Below, piece by piece: positions 8,107 to 16,513 of a stretch of 23,609 bases of DNA. Source of the stretch: Mnemiopsis leidyi. Taxonomy: Eukaryota; Ctenophora; Tentaculata; Lobata; Bolinopsidae. The DNA is taken from contig JH154243.1 in assembly GCA_000226015.1 (NCBI GenBank), positions 7,627 through 31,235 on the forward strand. Reading direction: 5' to 3'. Numbering within the stretch: position 1 is the first letter of the stretch; each line of letters opens with the position of its first letter. The translations under genes were made by a program, and so were the position numbers. The notes below the pieces were generated by a model that saw only the letters and a program-made list of their open reading frames with translations, was not told the origin of the DNA and made no database searches.

Positions 8107-9649
8107 GTGAGGCCGCTGTAGCGTGTAGCAAGCCACGTCGATTAACAAACAGCTGATAAGCAGTGCGATAAGAGAGCTGCAAATAAGCGACAAATAGAAA
8201 AGTGTATATACTGAACATCGACAACACAGAAGTTACTTGGCTATTAAGCCCTTTTCTTCCCCTCTGGCCTCTGTTATCTTTGACTTCTGGTATAGGCTCT
8301 CACATCCGTCTCCCTTGTAACCATTTACCTTCCCCCTTTACCCACTCCTCTCATATCTCCCCGTACTCCCACTCCCTCATCCCCCCTCACTCCCCCCTCA
8401 CTCTAGAGACAAGCTAAACTCCTTTTGGCGTTACCCTCTTGTGGGCCTAACTTTCAGACCCAGTCTCTCTCTCTAAAAAAGAGACCAATCATTAATCAAA
8501 TCCCACACTCACGATTTCATTTATTAAATTTTATCAGTTTACAGTGATGCGCCGCGCATTGAATAAAAAACAACCTAATCCTGAGCAATCGCTGTTTTTT
8601 ATAAGCTGTTTTTGATAAGGAGCGGCTTCACCGGACATGAACTACCATCCTCCAACCCCACTATATACACTACCCTCACCAAAATTTCCTGATTCCTAAT
8701 CTTTCCTGCCTTTTTAGGCCGCTTAGCGGCCAGGCTGGGTGTCAAAAATGTAAATGCTTGGTGGGTCTAGATCTGAGAACCTCCTGATTGACGGCTGTAT
8801 CTGCTCTACCGGTGTTTTGTACCTAGGGTGGTGGCAGATTGAATCTATTTATAGCATCTGATATACTTTTACAGTTTACACACATAATGATATAAAACGT
8901 GTTTGGTGCTTACAAACAGCAGTGTACAAGATAAGCAGGCTATGTATCTGCAATTAAATATCTGTCGTAACTCAGAGTGTGGCAGAAATTTTTGTTTCAC
9001 AATAGACATAAACATTCCACTTCTGATAATTCATAAAGCAACTGTGGCACATATTCGTTTCTGATTTGAAAATGAATATTGTGCTGTTTTTCCATTTCGT
9101 GAGAACAGTTTCAGAAATCAGTCTAATCATTTTACAGCTTTAAAGAGGTTAATCTTATTATTTTTAAAGCTTTAGAGAGGTTAAAATTCATTTATATCAA
9201 CCGTCATATTGGTGGACCCTATAATACATTGTGAATGTCTTGCTATGTTATCAACAGACTAATTTAGGTTCATAATTCCGGCTACAAAGTCTGCTTATTC
9301 CTTTATGTCTTCATGCTCTCTTGGTTTCCGTTTTTTTATCTGCTTTCATCGCTTTGACAAGATATTTATTTTCATAATTTGCATAGGGAGAATTAGCGAG
9401 CTGCAATAAAACAGTATAGCTTACTTACCTAGTTTTCAATAATTTCTTGCATGATTTATAGCTAAAACTTGAATAATTGGTAGATTGCCAGTTAACGGTA
9501 ACCGAAATTCTAACTATGGTTTATATATAACCTGTGTTAAATTAACCTGTGTTAATACTGACCGAGTGACCGCTGATTCTAAAATGGGCTATTGGCGCGT
9601 CCCTCACCGAGTACGGCTATAATAAGCCAATGAGACAATGCACTTTTAG
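8107..9649. other. No gene; includes a pyrimidine-rich tract
   Basis: From about 8245 to 8410 the plus strand is strongly C/T-rich with C runs (tcatcccccctcactcccccctcactc), so the minus strand is G-rich and could form G-quadruplex or triplex structures. The 71-residue open frame there is a composition artefact. At 8719-8733 there is a small GC palindrome (ggccgc tta gcggcc). At 9136-9186 ctttaaagaggtta / ctttagagaggtta is a near-direct repeat. At 9564-9655 an imperfect inverted repeat (attctaaaatgggctattgg versus ccaatgag...cttttagaat) flanks the next candidate exon. Confidence 0.5.
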
Positions 9650-9781
9650 AATTTGGGTTTTGAAAGTACACTACTGTCACAGTACCCAATACCAGCGACA
9701 CATCCTGAACAGACGGTGGTAGTAGCCGTATTAAAAGTCTTACCAACATCTCCTGCACTGATCAGGCTCTTGAATTGGAAG
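9650..9781 (+). CDS. Candidate internal exon (phase 0 in, phase 0 out)
   Basis: The acceptor is gcacttttag, ending at 9649. The donor is TGGAAG|GTAATA at 9782. The 44 codons are open: NLGFESTLLSQYPIPATHPE, then QTVVVAVLKVL, then SPALIRLLNWK. An alternative in-frame acceptor, actgtcacag at 9682, would begin the exon at YPIP, 11 codons later. VVVAVLKVL and ALIRLLNW look like helical or core segments. Phase 0 at both ends matches the exit of 2447-2490 and, via the internal AG at 11225, entry to the next block. No homolog is recognised and the 7-kb intron before it is unverified. Confidence 0.35.
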
Positions 9782-10360
9782 GTAATAAAACCTCTTTTAT
9801 TTCACCTTGTTGTTGCGACATTCCGTAGACATCCGACGAATGTACATTTTGTTGCGCTATTACTATAAGAATTTATACAGGTTATATTATGGTGTAATTG
9901 CTTAGATGCCTTTTCAAATACATTAGTTGTTACATGAGCTTCTTTTTCCCATTTTACATTAATATTCCATACAAGAGTTATATAAAAGTAGAATAGGTAA
10001 CTTGTTCAATCAGTGCAACTCAAAGTTAACCATCACCACTCGCTTATTTGTTGCCCCTGCAATTAGCTATTGATGGCTTGATTTCAGGCGTCTAATCTAT
10101 AAAAACGGTTTTGTATCACTATAATAGAAGTGTTACGCCGGGTATCTTCAGCAGAAGTATATTGTTTTATCCGATTAGATTCATCTAGAAATAATGAGAC
10201 TTTTGTTGTCCCCCGTGGCATTACTTATGTATTAGCCATCCTTCTGGTACAAAGAAGACCATACCTTTTCTTAGTCATACTCTCGTGGTGTCAGACAAGT
10301 AGAATGTTTTTAGGTGTATAGCATGCGAGAATATGTTGTCAATAGACTAGCATAGAATCG
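9782..10360. other. No confident gene
   Basis: AT-rich. A plus-strand frame at 10130-10321 starts at GTG and could be entered after gtatcttcagcag, but it has no convincing donor. Nothing else is supported. Confidence 0.45.
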
Positions 10361-10627
10361 TCATAATTGACTTTTGGCTGTATTGTTTTCTTTGTCCTGT
10401 TTGACCTTGTGAACATACTTTAAAGAGGGCACGAACTTAGGGTAATGACTGCTATGTAATAAAACCCTGAAAGATGTATACTTCCATAATTTACCAAAAC
10501 CTAAAACTTGGGTGTAGCGTGACAGTCTTTTAAAGTCAGCATTGTCCATTACACAGTACTTCCATATTGTCCGCCTGGAGACTATATGCGAGACTCCTTT
10601 TTCTGTCAGCCAGTGAATTACCTTTAT
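10361..10627 (-). other. Minus-strand open frame, unknown, possibly a TE or exon fragment
   Basis: About 88 codons are open between TAA at 10630 and a stop at 10361. The upstream part reads VIHWLTEKGVSHIVSRRTIW and continues KYCVMDNADFKRLSRYTQVL; an ATG lies inside at 10549. It is protein-like, with aromatic and basic residues evenly distributed, but has no start codon at its open end, so it would need an upstream acceptor or be a fragment of a decayed element. I do not recognise a family. Confidence 0.3.
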
Positions 10628-10775
10628 TTATTTACGCCCTTCCGGGAATAGGGCCCTATTCCTCTTTTGCGTTGCTGCTGTTTTTTATTTTCTCATTTTT
10701 TAGATTCTGCAGCATCGATGTAACTGCAGCTTTTGTCCATAAGCCTCATAAAACCGAATTGCACTATTTACGTTC

Positions 10776-10978
10776 AAGTTTTGTTTTATATTTTGCTACA
10801 GATTTTGTTTTGTAAGAGATGATTTTTGTTCATGATATGCTACAGTTTTCTGTTTTATAACAAATGATTTATCTTCATGATCTTGCTAAAGCTTTTTTAT
10901 TTTGTCTTGTTTTTGCTACAGTTTTATGTTTTTTAACATTTTTTGATTTTTGTTTATGATATTGCTACATCTTACAAT
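10776..10978. repeat. Degenerate ~55-60-bp repeat around ttgctacag
   Basis: Four or five diverged copies of a T-rich block: ttgctacagattttgttttg, ttttgttcatgatatgctac, cttcatgatcttgctaaag, tttatgatattgctacatc. It is much more decayed than the other arrays. The repeated T-rich tract plus CTACAG looks like a multiplied acceptor region ahead of the exon at 11196. Confidence 0.6.
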
Positions 10979-11195
10979 TTGATCTGGTTGCAATAATCTC
11001 TAATACTCCAATCATCTCCAATAATCATCAATCTCCAATCATCATTAAAAAACTAGGAAAGCGTTTAGAATCTTTAGGCGAATGATCTTTACACTGACAC
11101 CTATTATCACAAAAAAGAAAATACTGTTTGGTAATGTCGAAGAAATTGTTGTCTCACATTGATGTTTGCAATTATTTGAGGTTGATTGTAGTTGA

Positions 11196-11256
11196 ATGAT
11201 GCTTTCGGAACTTGCTATTCTGGAGGAAGATGAAGGTGAAGCTGGTGTGAATGATG
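11196..11256 (+). CDS. First coding or internal exon (exits phase 1)
   Basis: The donor GATG|GTGAGT at 11257 is near-consensus. In the frame that fits the next exon, an ATG at 11196 (second at 11199) opens MMLSELAILEEDEGEAGVND plus one base. A TGA lies immediately upstream in frame, so this is either a start exon or the true exon begins later. An internal AG at 11225 (ttgctattctggag) would give a 31-nt exon, EDEGEAGVND, phase 0 in, that continues from 9650-9781. The segment is acidic. It joins without a stop to 11563-11653. Which of the two starts is real cannot be decided from sequence alone. Confidence 0.5.
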
Positions 11257-11260
11257 GTGA

Positions 11261-11358
11261 GTTTTATTGATGTACAACCTTATAACAATGCATGGCTTCT
11301 AATTTATTTGTTTTATTGATGTACAACCTTATAACAATGCATGACTTCTAATGTTTTT
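11261..11358. repeat. 49-bp tandem duplication just after a 5' splice site
   Basis: Two copies, starting at 11261 and 11310, of gttttattgatgtacaacct continuing taacaatgcatg(g/a)cttctaat. The first starts 4 nt after the donor GT at 11257. The second copy lacks the GTGA lead, so here the donor itself is not duplicated. Confidence 0.95.
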
Positions 11359-11562
11359 GTGTAATCTCTCTAGGTGTTTTTAGTCATTTGAGCAATTAGT
11401 TAACAATCTAGATTAATACCTTAATAGGATAAAAACCTCACAACTTTCGAGGCGACAGGCACAATATTTTAGCAAAATTTTCAAGCTGACACGCAGTATT
11501 ATAAACCACAATTTAGAAACGGACAACCACAAACAAACTGACACGCCAAATATTTGATACAG

Positions 11563-11653
11563 CAGGAAAAAGGAAGTGCGAGCCAGGAGGAGGAACTCCT
11601 GGAAGACAAAGTTCCGGATCAGATCACAGCAACACCAGCTCCAGAAGACTTAC
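11563..11653 (+). CDS. Internal exon (phase 1 in, phase 2 out), basic Gly/Ser-rich segment
   Basis: The acceptor is tatttgatacag, ending at 11562. A second AG 3 nt on makes a NAGNAG acceptor that could drop one codon. The frame reads GKRKCEPGGGTPGRQSSGSD then HSNTSSRRL, ending CTT AC before GTTAGT at 11654. It is very polar and looks disordered; GKRK is nuclear-localisation- or docking-like but not diagnostic. It joins in phase with both the 11196 exon (G + CA gives Ala) and 11841 (AC + A gives Thr). The donor lies inside a 43-bp minisatellite that repeats TAC|GTTAGT. Confidence 0.6.
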
Positions 11654-11790
11654 GTTAGTTTCTGTATAATGTCTGTTGTCCCTAATTTTAACTTACGTTA
11701 GTTTCTGTATAATGTCTGTTGTCCCTAATTTTAACTTACGTTAGTTTCTGTATAATGTCTGCCGTCCCTTATTTTAACCTACGTTAGTTC
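11648..11790. repeat. 43-bp minisatellite that copies the exon end and donor
   Basis: Units start at 11648, 11691, 11734 and 11777 (partial). Each begins acttacgttagtttctgtat, and the last has acctacgttag. The first six bases of copy 1 are the last six bases of the exon, so each unit reproduces the cttac|gttagt 5' splice junction. Using a downstream donor would add codons running into TAA within the first unit. Confidence 0.95.
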
Positions 11791-11840
11791 TCTAATATAA
11801 ACCTATGTATGTCTTTGTGCCTTTGTTGTTCAATTTTTAG

Positions 11841-11900
11841 AGCTTTGCGAAATTCAATGATGCAATGGTTCGAGAGTTGTGACTATTTGAAAAGAATAAG
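11841..11900 (+). CDS. Internal exon (phase 2 in, phase 2 out)
   Basis: The acceptor is ttgttcaatttttag, ending at 11840. The donor is AATAAG|GTTAGG at 11901. The 60 nt read (T)ALRNSMMQWFESCDYLKRI with AG carried forward. It looks like an amphipathic helix, with aromatic W/F/Y and Leu at helical spacing, unlike the disordered segment before it. Both phase-2 joins give clean codons (ACA before, AGA after). No known motif. Confidence 0.6.
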
Positions 11901-12014
11901 GTTAGGAATTAAATATGTACAACTTACAAAAAATTGTAATACTATAAGGTCATTTTACAATCTTACTTACTAGAATTGTAAGATTATATTCTTCTTTACT
12001 CGTCCCTACCACAG

Positions 12015-12112
12015 AACCGTGGTGCAGCCAGCAAGGAGACGACAGAGCGTTGCGGCAAGGGTTGGTTCTGCTATTGTGAGGGGCGTGACGGGCTCTCATA
12101 ATCCAAAAATAG
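12015..12112 (+). CDS. Internal exon (phase 2 in, phase 1 out), Arg/Val-rich
   Basis: The acceptor is cgtccctaccacag, ending at 12014. The donor is ATAG|GTAATT at 12113. The frame reads RTVVQPARRRQSVAARVGSA then IVRGVTGSHNPKI, with one G carried on. RRRQS is a basophilic-kinase-like site (R-x-x-S). All 98 nt are open in this frame only. It joins in phase to 15172 across a 3.06-kb intron that holds LINE copy 1 and a 37-bp satellite. Confidence 0.6.
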
Positions 12113-12172
12113 GTAATTTTGTATATTATTACATTCAAGTACACTTCATGAAACAAGTTCTAGTTCTAGTTT

Positions 12173-13009
12173 AACCTACCTACCTATGTGACCTATGTTG
12201 AGTTATGTCAAGATTTGACCGGGCCATCAGATCCTCCGACCACCCCACAACGACGTAAATCTACGTTCGTTCTTCCAGCAAAGCAGAGTTTTCTAGTCAG
12301 GAATCGAGGGCATGAACTGCGTGAGTTTGCTTTTGAATTGCTAAAGACTCTGGAAAGTGTTCAAATGGTGCGGCATTGCATTTCCACAACATAGGGCCTT
12401 GCATTCCACAAAATAGGGCCTTGCATTCCACAACATAGGGCCTTGCATTCCACAACATAGGGCCTTGCATTCCACAACATAGGGCCTTGCACGGCAAATG
12501 AGCTATGAAGCAGGGTCTGATTTGCAGGTCATTGATGGTTTTACCATTGAAGATCTTCCACATATGAAGTATCATGAAGCGTTCACGTCGTCGTTGAAGG
12601 GACATCAGGGACAAACGGGACAACCGCTCCCAGTAGTGAAACTGTTTCATACCAGCAATCTTAGCTGTAAAGGTTCGTTTACAGCTAAGATCGCTTACTT
12701 TTATAGGATGCCAGAGTGGACAGCAATATTCAAAGAGACTTCGAACCATTGACTTGTAACGAGTGAGCATTAATTAAGGTGGTGGAACATGTATGAAACA
12801 CACTTAGAACCCAAGAAGCTTTCTGACGAGCCTTGTTAGCAATGGACTTATTGTGAGGAGACCATGAGAGATCTTTGGACACAAGGACACCGAGGTCACG
12901 GAGTTGATGAACTGGCTGAAGGGTGTTGTTCTTGAAAACATGGTACTGGTAGCACTCACTGACATACGGGAGAGCACGTTCCGTTTATTGAATGTGTGAC
13001 ACATGCTCT
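12173..13009 (-). mobile_element. LINE copy 1, ORF2 C-terminal part and 3' end (minus)
   Basis: The 3' terminus on the minus strand ends in a short TAGGTAGGTAGG-type tail (ctacctacctat at 12175-12186), as in CR1/L2/Jockey-like elements with microsatellite 3' ends. Reading inward, the minus strand encodes the post-RT region: MLTRYKSMVRSLFEYCCPLW, PIKVSDLSCKRTFTAKIAGM, HYWERLSRLSLMSLQRRRER. The same order is found in copy 2 at 21043-21850. Frames are broken by indels. A 22-bp repeat has expanded inside (12365-12490). It lies antisense in an intron of the plus-strand gene. Confidence 0.85.
12365..12490. repeat. 22-bp minisatellite born inside LINE copy 1
   Basis: About five copies of ttgcattccacaacataggg plus cc. 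The corresponding place in LINE copy 2 (about 21278-21305) has a single copy, so the expansion happened after this element inserted. 22 is not a multiple of three, so the minus-strand translation shows the same DNA in all three frames in turn (GPMLWNA, RPYVVEC, KALFCGM). Confidence 0.95.
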
Positions 13010-13585
13010 ATGTCGTTAATATAAATATATATAAATGAAAGCTCTAAGAAACAGATAGTTAATAAAAACATCTCTGTCCCCTAATCTTTCTCAAAACAAA
13101 AATCACACAATTTGCAAACTTCTCCAGTGAGCTCTATCCTGAGCAATTAACGTTAAATATTTTAAATCATTCAAATTATTCAACGAAATTTTCGAACACT
13201 GAGGTCTTGTAATATCAGTGAGAAAAGGTTTGACTGCGGTCGTCCACGTCNNNNNNNNNNAGGTCTTGTAATATCAGTGAGAAAAGGTTTGACTGCGGTC
13301 GTCCACGTCGCCCTTGCAACTGTAAGGTGTTGACAGCAAAGATAAGCGACGAATAGGCTGGACCATCTGTAGGCCCACGCAGTACATGACCTAGCATTCT
13401 CCACCGACTATGAGCTACTCGCACTGACAATGGTTCTGCATTGCAGCGTTTATACAAGATTTTGTTGGAAATGTGATGGGGATACTTGTAATTCAAAATT
13501 GATCGTAGATGACGTCTATGAGCAATGTCCAGCTTTTCCAACACTGATTTAGGAGCAGCCCAGCAACTAGAATTGTGATAAAGAT
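13010..13585 (-). mobile_element. Fragment of a second retroelement nested in LINE copy 1
   Basis: Copy 2 of the LINE has no counterpart for this block; instead copy 1 lacks the FADD catalytic region that copy 2 carries at about 21855-22020. On the minus strand 13544-13300 encodes RRHLRSILNYKYPHHISNKI, then SRWRMLGHVLRGPTDGPA and GRRGRPQSNL, a pattern typical of the C-terminal tail of a different non-LTR endonuclease/reverse-transcriptase polyprotein (RRHLR.IL, RWR..GHVLR, RGRP). It has no RT domain and is 5'-truncated. It contains the N gap. Whether it replaced LINE sequence by insertion plus deletion, or by assembly error at the gap, is open. Confidence 0.6.
13251..13260. other. Assembly gap (10 N) with duplicated flanks
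   Basis: The 49 bases before the Ns (13202-13250) are identical to the 49 bases after them (13261-13309). This is the signature of two contig ends that overlap but were not merged, giving a false tandem duplication. Confidence 0.97.
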
Positions 13586-14614
13586 TAATAAAGATTAAAA
13601 ACAGAATTGGCCCGAGAACTGTTCCCTGGGGGACACCACTGATAATCAGGGCAAGAAAGGACAGGGTACCATCAACTACAACCGACTGAGTCCTGTTGGT
13701 GAGGAAAGATTCTACCCACTTTATAATATTGGATGCCGTAGAGTGTTAGTTTCTTTACAATGAGCTTGTGGTCGACCTTGTTGAATGCTTTGGCAATTTG
13801 GCATAATCCGAATAGATGGAATCAAAATCATAGTTTTCAGTTAGTGCCTCCGGGACATCGTCAAAATGATGCAGAAGGTGAGTAAGACAGCTGCGACCAG
13901 ATCTAAATCCATGCTGCTTGCCACATATCAAGTTGTTTAGTTCTAAGTAGTCAACCATTTTCTTTCTGACTACCCGCTCAAAGACCTAGATCACATGTGA
14001 AGTCAATGAGATTGGACGATAGTTTGCAGCAATCGCACGACTGTCTTTTTGTGCGGTGGAAAGACACGGGAGAACTTGTAAAAGTCAGGGACATCACTTT
14101 TTACCATTGAACGAGACCACAGTAAATGGATTGGTTTCATAAAGGATTCCTTGCAGTTCTTCAATAGTATGACAGGGATTTCATCTGGACCAGAGGCGGC
14201 ATTGGATTTTATTTCAAAAATCGCCTTCATAATGTCTTCTTCTGTGAAATCCAGCATTTCATCGGTAAAAGGATGATTGATGGTGGGAGGAGTGAACATC
14301 GCATCCTTCATGTTAGTCTTGCGGGGGTCACTAAAGACGGAGGAAAACTGGTTTTGAAGAAGATTTGTGATGTCTTCAGGACTGGATTTTATACTGCCAT
14401 CTTTATCGAAAAGAATGTTTATATTGGACTTCTTCCTTGAAAACTTCTTTGCATAGCCACAAAAGTATTTTGGGCTGCTTTTTAGCTTCTCCAAGCTGCT
14501 TGTTTATCGCATTGCAAGGGGTCACATATGTCGACATGAGCCATGGTAATTTTACGCCGCAGAGATTCTATACTAGAAGAGGGAAAATTAACAGAGTTTT
14601 CTGCTTCACTAACC
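13586..14614 (-). mobile_element. LINE copy 1, reverse transcriptase N-terminal half (minus)
   Basis: Aligns with copy 2 at about 22025-22700. The minus strand encodes SSPKYFCGYAKKFSRKKSNI, FSSVFSDPR, the RT finger motif NAASGPDEIPVILLKNC, VPDFYKFSRVFPPHKK, then HGFRSGRSCLTHLLHHFDD and the motif-A region DFDSIYSDYAK, followed by VPQGTVLGPILFLIFIN coded near 13590-13640. Stops and frameshifts separate these pieces. It keeps about 330 bp that copy 2 has lost. The 5' truncation point is about 14614, directly against the 37-bp satellite. Confidence 0.85.
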
Positions 14615-14631
14615 ATTGCACACTTTGTGTT

Positions 14632-15106
14632 CTTAAATGTGTACAAAGTTTGTAAGAATATGTTCTAAGATGTGTACTGAGTTTGTAATGATATGTTTGT
14701 TATAAGATGTGTACAGAGTTTGTAATGATACGTTTGTTATAAGATGTGTACGGAGTTTGTAATGATAAGTTTGTTCTAAGATGTGTACTGAGTTTGTAAT
14801 GATATGTTTGTTATAAGATGTGTACTGAGTTTGTAATGATACGTTTGTTATAAGATGTGTACTGAGTTTGTAATGATAAGTTTGTTCTAAGATGTGTACT
14901 GAGTTTGTAATGATATGTTTGTTATAAGATGTGTACGGAGTTTGTAATGATATGTTTGTTATAAGATGTGTACTGAGTTTGTAATGATACGTTTGTTATA
15001 AGATGTGTACTGAGTTTGTAATGATACGTTTGTTATAAGATGTGTACAGAGTTTGTAATGATATGTTTGTTATAAGATGTGTACTGAGTTTGTAATGATA
15101 CTTTTG
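14632..15106. repeat. 37-bp satellite with a 111-bp higher-order period
   Basis: About 12.5 copies built on aagatgtgtactgagtttgt followed by aatgata and a variable linker. Linker variants read tg, cg, ag, tg, cg, ag, tg, tg, cg, cg, tg. The ag linker is always followed by ttctaag and the others by ttataag, so the first six units are two copies of a three-unit block. It lies between the LINE 5' truncation point and the acceptor at 15171. Confidence 0.95.
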
Positions 15107-15171
15107 GGTAATTCTTCCAAAGATTTAAACTTTTCAGAAATGAGAAATCATTTCATTACATAACGTTTCAG

Positions 15172-15564
15172 GAATTTCTCCAGCAAAAGAGCGGGAAATT
15201 GCAGCAGAATGGGAACAGTTTGAAAAGGAAAAACGTGAAACCACTAATCAACGTGCGCACAGAAAATCACAAATACGCCCTCCAAAAATACAGATAAGAA
15301 AAGGACCAGATGCCTCTCCAGTCATAGAAGCGTTAGGACCATTGGTAGGCCACCGCGGAAAACCGCAAATATTTGCCAACAATAACAGCAACTTGCAGCT
15401 CCATCCAAATCATCGAGCAGCGAAAAACTGTGCTCCCGCCACGGCTGATGCTACTGACTTGAATATTTTGTGGAGGGTCCAGGCCAGAAAAGCGGAAGGA
15501 AAAACAACCACTCCTGCACAGATGGCAAAACTACGGTTGATGCTGAAGAAAAACGAAAATTCTG
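15172..15564 (+). CDS. Large internal exon (phase 1 in, phase 1 out), basic protein segment
   Basis: The acceptor is cattacataacgtttcag, ending at 15171. The donor is TCTG|GTAAGA at 15565. The 393 nt are open throughout in the phase that continues from 12112. The segment starts ISPAKEREIAAEWEQFEKEK, a charged helix, continues with basic Pro-rich sequence (SQIRPPKIQIRKGP), then PVIEALGPLVGHRGKPQIFA, an Asn-rich stretch, LNILWRVQARKAEGKTTT, and MAKLRLMLKKNENS. At this length, in this composition, a chance open frame is unlikely. If the donor is not used the frame ends GKILW-stop at 15581, and a plus-strand AATAAA follows at 15684, so this might be a last exon. No family recognised. Confidence 0.7.
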
Positions 15565-15683
15565 GTAAGATTTTATGGTAATGGCTTAATTGTTGCTCAT
15601 ATGACTTATAACTAAATTTCAATTGATCCAGTAAACGCTGCAGTAGGTGATCGCCCTGCTATCCATCAGATATGAACTATTGT

Positions 15684-15689
15684 AATAAA
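15684..15689 (+). terminator. Candidate plus-strand poly(A) signal
   Basis: AATAAA about 100 nt after the in-frame stop that is reached if the 15565 donor is skipped. It would end a shorter transcript containing the 15172 exon. A single hexamer in AT-rich DNA is weak evidence. Confidence 0.3.
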
Positions 15690-15759
15690 TGAAGTTATTT
15701 GATAAAAGCGTTAGTAAAAAATAGAGAATACTAAGCCAGTATTCCCAACGTAAATGATC

Positions 15760-15765
15760 TTTATT
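15760..15765 (-). terminator. Candidate minus-strand poly(A) signal
   Basis: TTTATT on plus reads AATAAA on minus, about 100 nt past the stop of the minus-strand ORF at 15868. With the plus-strand hexamer at 15684 it would give a convergent arrangement of 3' ends. Confidence 0.25.
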
Positions 15766-15867
15766 TCAAATTCAAACTCGTGTCCAATCAAAAAACGATA
15801 AATTCTGGCAATTGGTCATTTTACTTGATATAATTTGAGCATTTGGCATTTTCGTTAAGATATTTAA

Positions 15868-16128
15868 TTAATAGCGCGTGCCGACAGCTTTAATTAGCTC
15901 TTGCTTTACCATGTTAATTGTTAAATTCTCAATTACACATAATGCATCACAATAACTTTGCGGGGTGGCTTGATCTGCAGGAAATAACGGCACCATTTCC
16001 GGTCCAATCTGTGGTTCCCCGGGCGTGTGAATTGAACTGGGCTGGTCGGAAAACCACACAAACTTCTTACATGTGTTCTTTTTTATCCAATTCATGCAAT
16101 GCATAATGAGTGCATTAAATTCGAGCAA
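15868..16128 (-). CDS. Minus-strand open frame, unknown product
   Basis: The frame is open for 86 codons from a TTG at 16128 and about 10 codons further upstream without an ATG (NTRGSITWNSPP). Inside are two ATGs, then MNWIKKNTCKKFVWFSDQPS, PQIGPEMVPLFPADQATP, and the C-terminus KQELIKAVGTRY. It has normal protein composition with W, C and H. It lacks a proper start, so it would be a terminal exon or a fragment. A minus-strand AATAAA lies downstream. It could equally be retroelement debris. No family recognised. Confidence 0.25.
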   Translation of the reverse strand: MLEFNALIMHCMNWIKKNTCKKFVWFSDQPSSIHTPGEPQIGPEMVPLFPADQATPQSYCDALCVIENLTINMVKQELIKAVGTRY

Positions 16129-16513
16129 TGGTGGGCTATTCCAGGTAATTGAGCCGCGCGTGTTTCACAGCGATTGGCGAATTGAGAAAGCATGTTCTCT
16201 TAGTTTTACTCGAACAAGGAGATCGGCAAGTTGAAACAATGAGAAGGTAGATCTGGAATGGTTATTTCACGTGTTATAGTTGTTTCATTGTTGTTGAAAT
16301 GTCATACTTGATAAGTTGCATTTTGATTTTGATTGCGTTTTGATTGATCAGTTGCATTTTGATTGGTATTGAGCTCATTTTCGGAAATGTTTTGTTGCTT
16401 ATTTACTTTAATAGCTTGCTTCAATACATCGTCCTGCTTTTGGAAATTACAACATGCGAAAAATCTTTGCTCGGTTTTGCAGTTTAAACTGAAAGACTCG
16501 ATTTAGAATTTAG

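Noticed and set aside
8202-8417. Pro/Ser/His-rich 71-codon frame
   Set aside because: Artefact of the pyrimidine-rich tract.
8719-8733. GC palindrome ggccgc-tta-gcggcc as a hairpin terminator
   Set aside because: Six-base arms without a U-tract, and bacterial-type terminators do not apply here.
10567-10815. Plus-strand frame with hydrophobic LLLFFIFSFF
   Set aside because: Starts at a non-ATG codon and lies opposite a better minus-strand frame; hydrophobicity follows from T-richness.
15981-16024. 44-nt exon (GNNGTISGPICGSPG) converting phase 1 to phase 0 between 15564 and 16514
   Set aside because: The donor GGC|GTGTGA is poor and the region overlaps a longer minus-strand frame; only the phase fits.
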